Assembly: GCA_025451425.1 (NCBI GenBank)
Contig: JANWKK010000226.1
Coordinates: 1-6,118 of the forward strand
Length of the DNA stretch: 6,118 bases
DNA from: Gemmatimonadaceae bacterium
Lineage (GTDB): Bacteria; Gemmatimonadota; Gemmatimonadetes; Gemmatimonadales; Gemmatimonadaceae
Reading direction: 5' to 3'
Shown: positions 1 through 6,076 of the stretch, one piece after another
Layout of the letters: each line of letters opens with the position of its first letter
Position numbering within the stretch: position 1 is the first letter of the stretch
The notes under the pieces: model-generated
The model's database searches: none
What the model was told of the DNA's origin: nothing
Seen by the model: the letters and a program-made list of their open reading frames with translations, nothing else
Made by a program: the position numbers and the translations under genes

Positions 1-413
1 GCATCAAGGCCGCTGTTCTGCGATTGGTTGCCGTTATTCGAATTGATGCCGAACGTCTTGTTGCTCGTCGGAGTCGAGATCCCAAGTCCGAGAGTGCGCT
101 GACGGTTATCGGTCGCGTTTACTTCCTTATCCAGAGAGGTGAGCGTGTACTCATCCACAAGGACAGTCACGATGTCACCAAGGTGAAAATCGCGGCGATC
201 GGATAGCCATGACTGCCTACCCGGAACGGCCGTAGTCGTCAGTGTCGGGGCAGTCTGTGCGCCCGAGCCTGTCGCCGCCGTAGCAGCTGAAGCGCCTCGT
301 GTCGGTGTTGGAGCTCGTGTCGCAGGTGCCGCCTGTGCACCGAGCATGGGTGCTGTTGCCAGCGCAACGGATGAGGCGGCGAATATTACGCCGGCGAGTC
401 GGTTCTTGTTCAC
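1..413 (-). CDS. flgH: FlgH, flagellar L-ring protein (partial, N-terminal 137 residues)
   Basis: FlgH forms the L ring, the outer-membrane bushing around the flagellar rod. The frame is open from a GTG at 413 down to the window edge, so the C-terminal part is missing. Residues 1-28 look like a secretion signal (basic MNKNR, hydrophobic core, GAQA ending) suited to signal peptidase I. Residues 29-64 are an Ala/Thr/Pro-rich linker. From about residue 68, SWLSDRR followed by GDIVTVLVDEYT matches the conserved FlgH start (SLWSDRRA..VGDIVTVLI.E). The GTG start overlaps the flgA stop by four bases (GTGA) and has a GAGGG stretch just upstream. The next in-frame ATG (residue 23) would destroy the signal peptide, so GTG is preferred. 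Oddity: no cysteine occurs in the visible part, so the lipoprotein box typical of FlgH is absent. Identity is confident from the motif and the flgF-flgG-flgA-flgH order. Confidence 0.87.
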   Translation of the reverse strand, partial: MNKNRLAGVIFAASSVALATAPMLGAQAAPATRAPTPTRGASAATAATGSGAQTAPTLTTTAVPGRQSWLSDRRDFHLGDIVTVLVDEYTLTSLDKEVNATDNRQRTLGLGISTPTSNKTFGINSNNGNQSQNSGLD

Positions 414-862
414 ATCACCCTCACGGTGTTCGGGCCTGAGATGACGCCACGAAGACGCCGTCTGTTGTCGAGCTTCACGTACACTTCGTCGCCCTTGCTT
501 CCGCGACCGATGGCCGTACCGCGTACGCGAATCATGACTCCTGGTGCCGCATAGAACACATCTACCGCATCGCCAGAATTCACGAGATCCGGTTTCGCAA
601 CGCCTGGCTCACGCAGGATTTCTCCAGCGTGAATCACTCTGTGGGTGACCCAGCCGGGTGCGACATCTGCCGCCTCGGGAGTGCTTCCATCCGTCAGGGT
701 GGTATCGGACCACGTGATGTCGCTCGATGAGAGGATCGCGCCGCGCACCAGGTCGTGCGCGGCAACGGGGATCTTGACCGCGCCTCGCTTTACCGATTGC
801 GCACGCGCAGAGTGTGCTACGCACATCAACGCGGCGAGAAATGCTGCATTGTGTTTCTGCAT
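410..862 (-). CDS. flgA: FlgA, flagellar P-ring assembly chaperone
   Basis: FlgA is a periplasmic chaperone that helps FlgI polymerise into the P ring around the rod. The 150-residue product starts with a signal peptide (MQKHNAAFLAALMC core, cleavage likely after SARA at residue 21). It then carries an SAF-type domain: IPVAAHDLVRGAILSSSDI (about 31-49), an AGEILREPGV segment, and a final beta-rich unit with SGDAVDVFY, GTAIGRGSKGD and RGVISGPNTVRV near the C terminus. These match the conserved C-terminal two-thirds of FlgA. Enterobacterial FlgA is about 220 residues, so this is a short form lacking most of the N-terminal domain. It starts two bases after the flgG stop with only a weak purine stretch (GGTAAAG) ahead of the ATG, which suggests translation coupled to flgG. 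Its stop overlaps the flgH start. Confidence 0.88.
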   Translation of the reverse strand: MQKHNAAFLAALMCVAHSARAQSVKRGAVKIPVAAHDLVRGAILSSSDITWSDTTLTDGSTPEAADVAPGWVTHRVIHAGEILREPGVAKPDLVNSGDAVDVFYAAPGVMIRVRGTAIGRGSKGDEVYVKLDNRRRLRGVISGPNTVRVM

Positions 863-864
863 CT

Positions 865-1659
865 TTACCGCATCAGAGAGTTGGCTGTCTGCGACATGTC
901 CTCACTGTTCTTGATCGCTTTCGAGTTGATCTCGTAGGCGCGCTGCGCTGTAATCATGTCGACCATCTCCGTGACGATCTCGACGTTGCTGGCTTCGAGA
1001 TATCCCTGCGCAATTCTACCGTTGCCATCTTCTGTAGGATTCCCGCGGATTGCGTCACCGGAGGTTGGGGTTGCCGAAAAGAGATTCTGACCCATCGATT
1101 CAAGACCCGACGGATTGGCAAAGCGTGCCAGCTCGATGCGACCGAGTTCCTGCGCTCCGTTCGCCTGGCCCGTGACTCCGTTTGCCGTAACGACACCTGT
1201 CTCCGAGATCGTGATCGAAGTCGCGTCCTTGGGAACCTTGATCGGCGGCTGGATCGCGTAACCCTGATTCGTCACGAGAACCCCCTGATCGGAAACCTGC
1301 AGGCTTCCGTCGCGTGTATATGCAGCGTTGCCGTTCGGTAGCTGAACCTCGAAGTAACCCTCGCCTTCGATCGCGAGATCCAGCGGGCGTGAGGTCTGCT
1401 CGAGCGAACCCTGGGAGTCAATTCGCTGCACGGATGTAAGCCGCGTGCCAAGTCCGACCTGAATTGCGGGCAGCTGCTCGGTGTCGCGGGAACCAAGCGT
1501 TGCAGGTCCCTGCAAGGTCTGATACAGCAGATCTTCAAAGTGTGCGCGGCTCCGTTTGAAGCCGGTCGTGTTCACGTTCGCAAGGTTGTTGGCTATGACA
1601 TCAGTGCGCGTCTGCTGCGCCTGCATGCCGGTCGCCGCGGTATGAAGTGCGGGATCCAT
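865..1659 (-). CDS. flgG: FlgG, flagellar distal rod protein
   Basis: FlgG builds the distal rod, the drive-shaft segment that passes through the P and L rings; it is exported by the flagellar type III system and has no cleaved signal. The 264-residue length is normal (usually 260-262). The N-terminal rod signature NNLANVNTTGFK is at about residues 24-35, after the family-typical AATGMQAQQ helix. The middle contains GLGTRLTSVQRIDSQGSL and SRPLDLAIEGEGYF, characteristic of FlgG. The C terminus ends in the coiled-coil-forming segment with SNVEIVTEMVDMITAQRAYE and NSKAIKNSEDM, close to the FlgG consensus and distinguishing it from FlgF. A good Shine-Dalgarno (AAGGAG, 8 nt from ATG) overlaps the flgF stop codon. 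The gap to flgF is 12 nt. Confidence 0.96.
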   Translation of the reverse strand: MDPALHTAATGMQAQQTRTDVIANNLANVNTTGFKRSRAHFEDLLYQTLQGPATLGSRDTEQLPAIQVGLGTRLTSVQRIDSQGSLEQTSRPLDLAIEGEGYFEVQLPNGNAAYTRDGSLQVSDQGVLVTNQGYAIQPPIKVPKDATSITISETGVVTANGVTGQANGAQELGRIELARFANPSGLESMGQNLFSATPTSGDAIRGNPTEDGNGRIAQGYLEASNVEIVTEMVDMITAQRAYEINSKAIKNSEDMSQTANSLMR

Positions 1660-1671
1660 TTATCAGTCTCC

Positions 1672-2397
1672 TTAGGTTGCGGGGCGGGCCAGTTCGGTCG
1701 TTGCGATTTCACGCACGGTGTCGAGCGTGGTGACCGCCTTCTGCACAGCTGTGTAAGCACGCTGAATCGAGATCATGTCCACCATCTCGCTGATCGGCGT
1801 GACGTTGCTCTGTTCAAGCGCGCCTTGGCGGACGATGCGCGCGGCAGGATCTATTCGCTTGCGTGTCGCCGGTGGAATGAAGAGTCCACTCCCCTCAGCG
1901 CTGAGCGTCGCCTTCTCCGGGATGGTTTCGATTCTGAGTCGGCCGACCTCGGCGTTGTCCACCGTTACGGTGCCGTCTCGGCTGATCTGAATCGTCCCGA
2001 CCTGCGACTGCCCAGGCGTCGCAACGCGAATCGTACCGTTTTCGCCGAGGATGGGGTTGCCGGAGGCGTCGGTGAGGTCGCCGGCGTCGCTCACCTGCAG
2101 CGATCCGCCACGGCTATATCGCTCACCGTTGGCCGTCTTGACGACGAAGAATCCGCGACCGTCGAGTGCGAGGTCGCGCGGATTGTTGGTCGTATTCAGC
2201 GTCCCCTGCGAGAAGTCCGTAACCTCGTCGGCCGCCGGGAGGGCCCCCTCGATCATCCGAGCAAAGACTTTCTGACCCTTGAAGCCATCGGTCGAGACGT
2301 TCGCAAGGTTGTTTGACGCGACCTCCTGTCGACGCTCCCAATAGCGGAGCGCCGCAGCGGCGCTGGACATTCCATTCGGTCGGACACTCGCACCCAT
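1672..2397 (-). CDS. flgF: FlgF, flagellar proximal rod protein
   Basis: FlgF is a proximal rod subunit, paralogous to FlgG and shorter in the middle. The 241-residue product has the rod signature NNLANVSTDGFK at residues 29-40, the PRDLALDGRGFFVV core, and a C-terminal helix SNVTPISEMVDMISIQRAYT followed by AVTTLDTVREIAT. The lower similarity of its C terminus to the FlgG consensus and its place just upstream of flgG support FlgF. The chosen ATG has GGAG nine bases upstream. A second in-frame ATG at residue 10 has only weak GGA upstream and is less likely. The N-terminal helix seems about seven residues longer between the GM pair and the NN motif than in the neighbouring FlgG (ALRYWERRQEVAS), an unusual but minor difference. 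It is the first gene of the second transcription unit, behind a 277-base non-coding gap. Confidence 0.93.
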   Translation of the reverse strand: MGASVRPNGMSSAAAALRYWERRQEVASNNLANVSTDGFKGQKVFARMIEGALPAADEVTDFSQGTLNTTNNPRDLALDGRGFFVVKTANGERYSRGGSLQVSDAGDLTDASGNPILGENGTIRVATPGQSQVGTIQISRDGTVTVDNAEVGRLRIETIPEKATLSAEGSGLFIPPATRKRIDPAARIVRQGALEQSNVTPISEMVDMISIQRAYTAVQKAVTTLDTVREIATTELARPAT

Positions 2398-2417
2398 TTG
2401 ATGAATCTCCGGTTTGA

Positions 2418-2463
2418 CATGGATGTTATTGGCAACAGCAATACCAGCGTTGTCACATCCATG
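2418..2463. repeat. 9-bp perfect inverted repeat flanking the putative flgF promoter
   Basis: CATGGATGT (2418-2426) and ACATCCATG (2455-2463) are exact reverse complements separated by 28 bases. If the sigma-54-like element between them is real, one arm would cover about -6 to +3 and the other about -35 to -43 relative to the predicted start. That is the layout of a two-half-site operator, or of a long-looped hairpin in DNA. Seen directly; function is inferred. Confidence 0.5.
2432..2446 (-). promoter_or_regulatory. Candidate sigma-54 (-24/-12) promoter for flgF-flgG-flgA-flgH
   Basis: On the minus strand TGGTATTGCTGTTGC fits the GG-N10-GC core of sigma-54 promoters (consensus TGGCACG-N4-TTGC). 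TGG and TTGC match; three of the other four bases of the -24 box (TATT against CACG) do not. Predicted transcription start is near 2420, giving a leader of about 23 nt that contains the flgF Shine-Dalgarno. Sigma-54 control of rod and ring genes is well known in other polar flagellates. Whether this organism has RpoN cannot be seen here. Confidence 0.35.
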
Positions 2464-2535
2464 ACGGGCGACCTAACTACATGTGGCACACTGGCTGACC
2501 ATGCTTCGTCGTCGCTTGATCAGTCGTTTACGCTA

Positions 2536-2572
2536 CGGCACTTCCTGCCGAGTAGGCAAAAATTGCCGAGCA
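2536..2572. promoter_or_regulatory. Two tandem GGCA-N5-TGCC dyads, possible activator (enhancer) sites
   Basis: Two imperfect 18-bp units abut: 2537-2554 and 2555-2572. Each contains GGCA, five variable bases, then TGCCGAG. The first dyad extends to CGGCA/TGCCG, the second to GGCAA/TTGCC. Their centres (about 2543 and 2561) would lie about 125 and 140 bases upstream of the predicted flgF start, the distance expected for sites of a sigma-54 activator protein. As RNA they could also form two small hairpins. Repeat structure is seen; regulatory role is inferred. Confidence 0.4.
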
Positions 2573-2628
2573 TGTGTAGCGGTTAGTTCCGGCCGGTCTC
2601 CGCGAGCTCACCTGACGCGGTTTGGGGC

Positions 2629-2659
2629 AAAAAAAACGGAGGCCGTTATGGCCTCCGTT
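2629..2659 (-). terminator. Rho-independent terminator after fliA
   Basis: A 10-bp perfect stem (2635-2644 with 2650-2659, AACGGAGGCC against GGCCTCCGTT) with a 5-base loop is followed on the minus strand by a run of eight T (2636-2629). It begins 16 bases after the fliA stop codon and ends the flhA-flhG-fliA unit. The plus-strand side is only mildly T-rich, so it should act mainly on the minus strand. Confidence 0.92.
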
Positions 2660-2666
2660 CTTCTGC

Positions 2667-2682
2667 TGGCCTGTTCAGGCCA
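2667..2682. repeat. Short palindrome spanning the fliA stop codon
   Basis: TGGCCTG-TT-CAGGCCA is a perfect 7-bp inverted repeat that includes the fliA stop codon (2675-2677). It sits directly ahead of the main terminator, so the 3' end of the fliA message could form two tandem hairpins. It may be only a by-product of the coding sequence (Val-Ala-stop). Confidence 0.45.
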
Positions 2683-3439
2683 CGAAGCTGCGCATTGAGC
2701 CAAGCTCTGTCCGGAGCTTGCCTAGTGCCTTCGAACGAATCTGACTCACGCGGCTCTCGGTGAGGTTGAGTACCGCCGCGATCTCGTGAAGCTTCAACTC
2801 CTCGAAGTAGTAAAGCGACAGGACCACACGCTCCTGCTCCGTGAGCTCCATGATGGCTTCGCGAAGCAGAGCGACTTCCTGTTCGTGATTCAGCGTCTCT
2901 TCGATGTCACCGTGAGTCTCGTCGGCGAGCATTTCAGCGGGTGCGGCTGTCCCCGAGTCGCCCTCGCCTGGCTGGCGATCGATCGACAGATGAACGGCGT
3001 TCTCGACGTCGGCTTCCCATCGCCACAGTGTTGCGACATCAACACCAAGGTGTTCCGCCATCTCCTGCGGTTCGGGTGGCCGGCCGAAGATTCGCTGCAA
3101 AGTCTCTCGTGCGCCAGACAGCTCACGCGCCTTGCGTCGAACCGAACGGGGAACGTGATCCTGGCGCCGGAGCTCGTCCAGGATTGCTCCACGAATTCGG
3201 GGCGCGGCGAATGTGCTGAATGCGAGTCCTCGCGACGGGTCGAATCCTTCGAGCGCGCTCATCAGCCCCATGGTTCCGGCGCTGACCATCTCGTCCACAT
3301 CGGCTTTCGCCGCGAGTGTACGAGACAGCTGTCGCGCAACGTGGTGGACGAGGCCGAGATGCTCGGCAAGAAGACTGTCGCGGGCCTGCTGACTGCCGGC
3401 CGCGTATTCGGTCCAAAGCTGCATATCCATTTTTGTCAT
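2675..3439 (-). CDS. fliA: FliA, sigma-28 family RNA polymerase sigma factor for flagellar genes
   Basis: FliA directs RNA polymerase to late flagellar and chemotaxis promoters and is normally held by the anti-sigma factor FlgM. The 254-residue product has sigma region 2 at about 20-95 (DVDEMVSAGTMGLMSALEGFD, then RGLAFSTFAAPRIRGAILDE and DHVPRSVRRKAREL, the hallmark of the FliA/WhiG group). Region 3 is at about 105-175, and region 4 at about 190-245 (TEQERVVLSLYYFEELKLHE, then NLTESRVSQIRSKAL as the helix-turn-helix recognising the -35 box). There is no region 1.1, as expected. The start ATG shares a base with the stop of the FlhG-like gene (TAATG) and has GGAG nine bases upstream. Later in-frame ATGs at residues 4 and 6 are possible but less well placed. 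Gene order flhA-flhG-fliA is common in polar flagellates. FlgM is not in the window. Confidence 0.95.
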   Translation of the reverse strand: MTKMDMQLWTEYAAGSQQARDSLLAEHLGLVHHVARQLSRTLAAKADVDEMVSAGTMGLMSALEGFDPSRGLAFSTFAAPRIRGAILDELRRQDHVPRSVRRKARELSGARETLQRIFGRPPEPQEMAEHLGVDVATLWRWEADVENAVHLSIDRQPGEGDSGTAAPAEMLADETHGDIEETLNHEQEVALLREAIMELTEQERVVLSLYYFEELKLHEIAAVLNLTESRVSQIRSKALGKLRTELGSMRSFVA

Positions 3440-3990
3440 TAGCTTGCTCTCCGCTCAGTGTGACGCCACGAGCCACGTAGCACTGTCACCTCCAGTTCTT
3501 CATCCAACCGCGTCGCAAGATTGTGCAGCGCCGCTACTGCGTCCGAGCCAAGTAAGGCGCGGTCGACGTCCGTCGCTGCCATCCCGCCAGGTTCTTGCTC
3601 CAACACATCGTTCGGCACCGAACCAGCGTAGCCGACGGTTTCACCGAGAAAGTGGCTGCATGCCACCTGAATCCTTTCATACGTCTTGAGCGCATCGCGC
3701 TCTTCGCTCGCCGTAACGAGTACTTCGATTGGTGCATCCGTGAACTGCTCACGCGCCAGCTTGATCAGCGCATATGCCGATATCACCGCTATAACGTCGT
3801 GAGTCGTCACGACGATCATGCGCGCGAATCCCGGCGCGCATGCCTCGCTGATATCGCTCCACCGTGAACCGGCATCAACGAAATTCAATCCGGAAACCGC
3901 TTCCTGCAGATGCGTGCACACGGTCGTCACGCCGGTACCCGACATGCCGGATGAAATCACGATCCGCGGCGTGTTCAGGTCATGCTGCAT
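3439..3990 (-). CDS. Short FlhG/MinD-like protein with degenerate nucleotide-binding site
   Basis: FlhG (YlxH, FleN) is a MinD-type ATPase setting flagellar number and position. Identity rests on position between flhA and fliA and on the FlhG-like pattern VVTTHDVIAVISAYALIKLA (60-79), then ALKTYERIQVACSHFLGETVG and GSVPND (about 123-128). The 183-residue product is far shorter than usual FlhG (about 270-300). Where Walker A (GKGGVGKTT) should be, it has GMSGTGVTT (15-23), with Met and Val replacing both lysines. Only about 15 residues separate this from a Walker B-like FVDAG (37-41), so the switch I part and roughly 80-100 residues are absent. The DQAxxLR motif is also absent at the N terminus. 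The ATG at 3990 has a strong GGAGG six bases upstream and overlaps flhA by 11 bases; a GTG at 4014 lacks a good site. The frame is intact, so it looks like a working but probably non-ATPase derivative. Confidence 0.72.
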   Translation of the reverse strand: MQHDLNTPRIVISSGMSGTGVTTVCTHLQEAVSGLNFVDAGSRWSDISEACAPGFARMIVVTTHDVIAVISAYALIKLAREQFTDAPIEVLVTASEERDALKTYERIQVACSHFLGETVGYAGSVPNDVLEQEPGGMAATDVDRALLGSDAVAALHNLATRLDEELEVTVLRGSWRHTERRAS

Positions 3991-6076
3991 TCGCCACCTC
4001 CCACATTCCAACACTGTGGAGGTTTACCGCAGTGGGCAGTTCCGCCAGGGAGATGACCGGAAGCGACGGCAACACCGGCTCTATCAGCCTGCGCACACCG
4101 ACCCGCAGACTTGGCGGTGTGACGAGCGGCACCGGTCGACCTTCAGACGAATACGCCTGCGACATCTCATTGAGGTCGCGCAGCATTCTCGCCAGTGCGT
4201 CCGGACTGAGCAACGAGATTCCAGGCTGCGCCGTGCGCGGCGAGAATAGTCCCGTGAGAGCCTGTTCGAGCCGCGGACCCATCGTGATCCCTCGGACCGA
4301 TGCGTCTGGCTCGGCGTACAGCCGCGCGATGACGTTCGACAGCGAGCGCCGCACATGTTCCGTGAGCGCTTCCGGATCCTTCGTCGTATCGGCGGAATCG
4401 CCGAGCGCTTCTAGAATCGTTACGAGGTCGCGGATCGGGATGCGTTCGCGCAGGAGCCGTTGCAATACGCGATGCAGAGTTCCGAGCGAGATCTTCGACG
4501 GAACGATGTCGTCGACGAGTGCAGGATGGGTCTTTTTCAGCGTCTCGACCATCTCCTGGACATCCTGGCGTCCGAGCAATTCCGCGGCGTTCACCTTCAG
4601 GACTTCCATCAGATGTGTCGCCACGACCGTGGATGGCTCGACGACGACGTATCCATACGCCTCGGCGTCCGCACGACGGTTCGTAGCGATCCAGCGAGCG
4701 GGCATGCCGAAGCTCGGATCGACCGCGTCGATTCCCTCCATTGGCGAGATCACCGATCCGGTGTTCAGCGCCATCAGGAAGCGCGGCATGACCTCGCCTC
4801 TTGCCATCTCGCTTCCACGCAGCTTGATCACGTATTCGTTGGAGGGAAGGCGGATATCGTCGCGAATTCTTACTGGTGGAATGAGGATTCCCAACTCGAC
4901 CGCTGCCTGTTTGCGGAGCATTGAAATGCGATCGAGCAGGTCGCCGCCCTGACGTTCGTCGACGAGCGGGATGAGCGCGTATCCCACCTCGAGCTCGATC
5001 GGATCGATCTGCAAGAGATCCCGCATTGGATCGGTCGACGTCGGCGAATCAGCTTGCGGTGTGGAGAGCGCAGCCATGGCGTTGACGGCGCGCTTCTTCT
5101 CTGCGATGGATGCCGAGCGAGCCAGAAGGCCGAGGATGGTCGCGAGCGTAAGGAACGGAAGCATCGGAAGGCCTGGCACGATCGAGAACAACGCGAGCAC
5201 GCCGGCAGCAATCCACATTGCACGCGGATGCTTCGTCATCTGCGACGCGACGACGGTGCCCATCTGTGTCGAGCCAGCCGAGTGTGTCACCATGATGCCG
5301 GCGGCCGTCGAAACAACCAGCGATGGTATCTGCGATACGAGTCCCTCACCGACGGTGAGGATCGTGTACGTGCTTACAGCCTGCGAGAAGGGAAGTCCTT
5401 TCTGAACCACCCCGATGAATATCCCGCCAATGATGTTGATGAACGTGATAATCAACGCGGCAATCGCGTCGCCCTTCACGAACTTGGAAGATCCGTCCAT
5501 GGCGCCGTAGAAATCCGCCTGGCGCGCTATCTCCTCGCGTCGCCGGCGTGCTTCTGTCTCGTCAATCAGTCCGGCATTCAGATCGGCATCGATCGCCATC
5601 TGCTTGCCTGGCATTGCATCGAGGGTAAATCGAGCGGCGACTTCCGCGACACGCCCAGCGCCTTTCGTAATTACGATGAAGTTGATGCCGATAAGAATCA
5701 GGAACAGCACCAGACCGACCGCGTAATTGCCGCCGATGACGAACTCTCCGAAGGCCTGAATTACGTGACCTGCCTGGCCGTGGGTCAGAATCAATCGGGT
5801 GCTTGCGACGTTGAGCGCGAGTCGGAACAACGTGAGCAGGAGGAGCAATCCTGGGAACGAGCTGAACTCGAGCGGGTTCGTCGTGTAAAGGGCGGAAAGC
5901 AGGACGACGAGCGACAGTGAGATGCTCGTTACGAGCAGCATGTCGAGCATCACGCCAGGCAACGGGACGATTAGCAGGCCGATGACAAATACAACCGCCA
6001 CGGCAAGTCCTACCTCAGCGTTGCCCTTGCCTGGGATCGCGGTCGAGACCGCTGGTTTTGCTGCGACGGCCGCCAT
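3980..6076 (-). CDS. flhA: FlhA, flagellar type III secretion export-gate protein
   Basis: FlhA is the large inner-membrane subunit of the flagellar export gate; it uses the proton motive force and its cytoplasmic domain docks chaperone-substrate complexes. The 698-residue length is normal. Residues about 20-320 form the membrane domain (approximately eight helices), with the conserved LTLFRLALNVASTRLIL (81-97) and the cytoplasmic loop VITKGAGRVAEVAARF, AMPGKQMAIDADL and MDGSSKFVKGDA (135-204). D203 in KGD corresponds to the functionally important Asp208 of Salmonella FlhA. A linker (about 325-352) leads to the C-terminal domain beginning DPIELEVGYALIPLVD. The ATG overlaps the upstream stop by one base (TGATG), with GGAG ten bases before it. 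The end overlaps the FlhG-like gene. No flhF lies between them. Confidence 0.97.
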   Translation of the reverse strand: MAAVAAKPAVSTAIPGKGNAEVGLAVAVVFVIGLLIVPLPGVMLDMLLVTSISLSLVVLLSALYTTNPLEFSSFPGLLLLLTLFRLALNVASTRLILTHGQAGHVIQAFGEFVIGGNYAVGLVLFLILIGINFIVITKGAGRVAEVAARFTLDAMPGKQMAIDADLNAGLIDETEARRRREEIARQADFYGAMDGSSKFVKGDAIAALIITFINIIGGIFIGVVQKGLPFSQAVSTYTILTVGEGLVSQIPSLVVSTAAGIMVTHSAGSTQMGTVVASQMTKHPRAMWIAAGVLALFSIVPGLPMLPFLTLATILGLLARSASIAEKKRAVNAMAALSTPQADSPTSTDPMRDLLQIDPIELEVGYALIPLVDERQGGDLLDRISMLRKQAAVELGILIPPVRIRDDIRLPSNEYVIKLRGSEMARGEVMPRFLMALNTGSVISPMEGIDAVDPSFGMPARWIATNRRADAEAYGYVVVEPSTVVATHLMEVLKVNAAELLGRQDVQEMVETLKKTHPALVDDIVPSKISLGTLHRVLQRLLRERIPIRDLVTILEALGDSADTTKDPEALTEHVRRSLSNVIARLYAEPDASVRGITMGPRLEQALTGLFSPRTAQPGISLLSPDALARMLRDLNEMSQAYSSEGRPVPLVTPPSLRVGVRRLIEPVLPSLPVISLAELPTAVNLHSVGMWEVANAA
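3994..4001 (-). promoter_or_regulatory. Strong ribosome binding site fixing the start of the FlhG-like gene
   Basis: On the minus strand GGAGGTGG lies inside the last codons of flhA, with its GGAGG core six bases before the ATG at 3990. It decides between this ATG and the GTG at 4014, which has no purine-rich site upstream. Confidence 0.75.

Larger units (their letters stand above)
2398..2628. other. Intergenic regulatory region between the fliA terminator and flgF
   Basis: No convincing gene lies here. A short plus-strand frame (2398-2586) has no recognisable motif and no plausible partner. The stretch holds, reading towards flgF: two tandem GGCA-N5-TGCC dyads (2536-2572), a small TGTG-G-CACA near-palindrome (2482-2490), a 9-bp inverted repeat (2418-2463) and, inside it, a sigma-54-like -24/-12 element. 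Convincing sigma-70 boxes were not found on the minus strand. Confidence 0.7.

Noticed and set aside
1540..2316. Plus-strand open frame of 258 codons opposite flgG and flgF
   Set aside because: Arg/Val-rich sequence without motifs, fully antisense to conserved rod genes and crossing their boundary; a shadow frame.
2503..2530. Possible sigma-28 promoter upstream of flgF (TAAA at 2530-2527 and GACGAAGC at 2510-2503, minus strand)
   Set aside because: The spacer is 16 rather than about 15 and the -10 box matches only about half of GCCGATAA.
2547..2554. GCCGAGTA on the plus strand resembling a sigma-28 -10 box
   Set aside because: No TAAA-like -35 box at the right distance and no plus-strand gene downstream; better explained as part of the tandem dyads.
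2398..2586. Plus-strand frame of 62 codons in the intergenic gap
   Set aside because: No motif, no clear ribosome binding site, and its sequence coincides with regulatory-looking repeats for the opposite strand.
3991..4014. GTG start at 4014 for the FlhG-like gene, adding eight residues
   Set aside because: No Shine-Dalgarno upstream, and the strong GGAGG site would then lie inside the coding sequence; the ATG at 3990 is better placed.
3864..4952. Plus-strand open frame of 362 codons opposite flhA and the FlhG-like gene
   Set aside because: It is antisense to two well-supported genes, is Ser/Arg-rich with no recognisable domain, and long antisense frames are common in GC-rich coding DNA.
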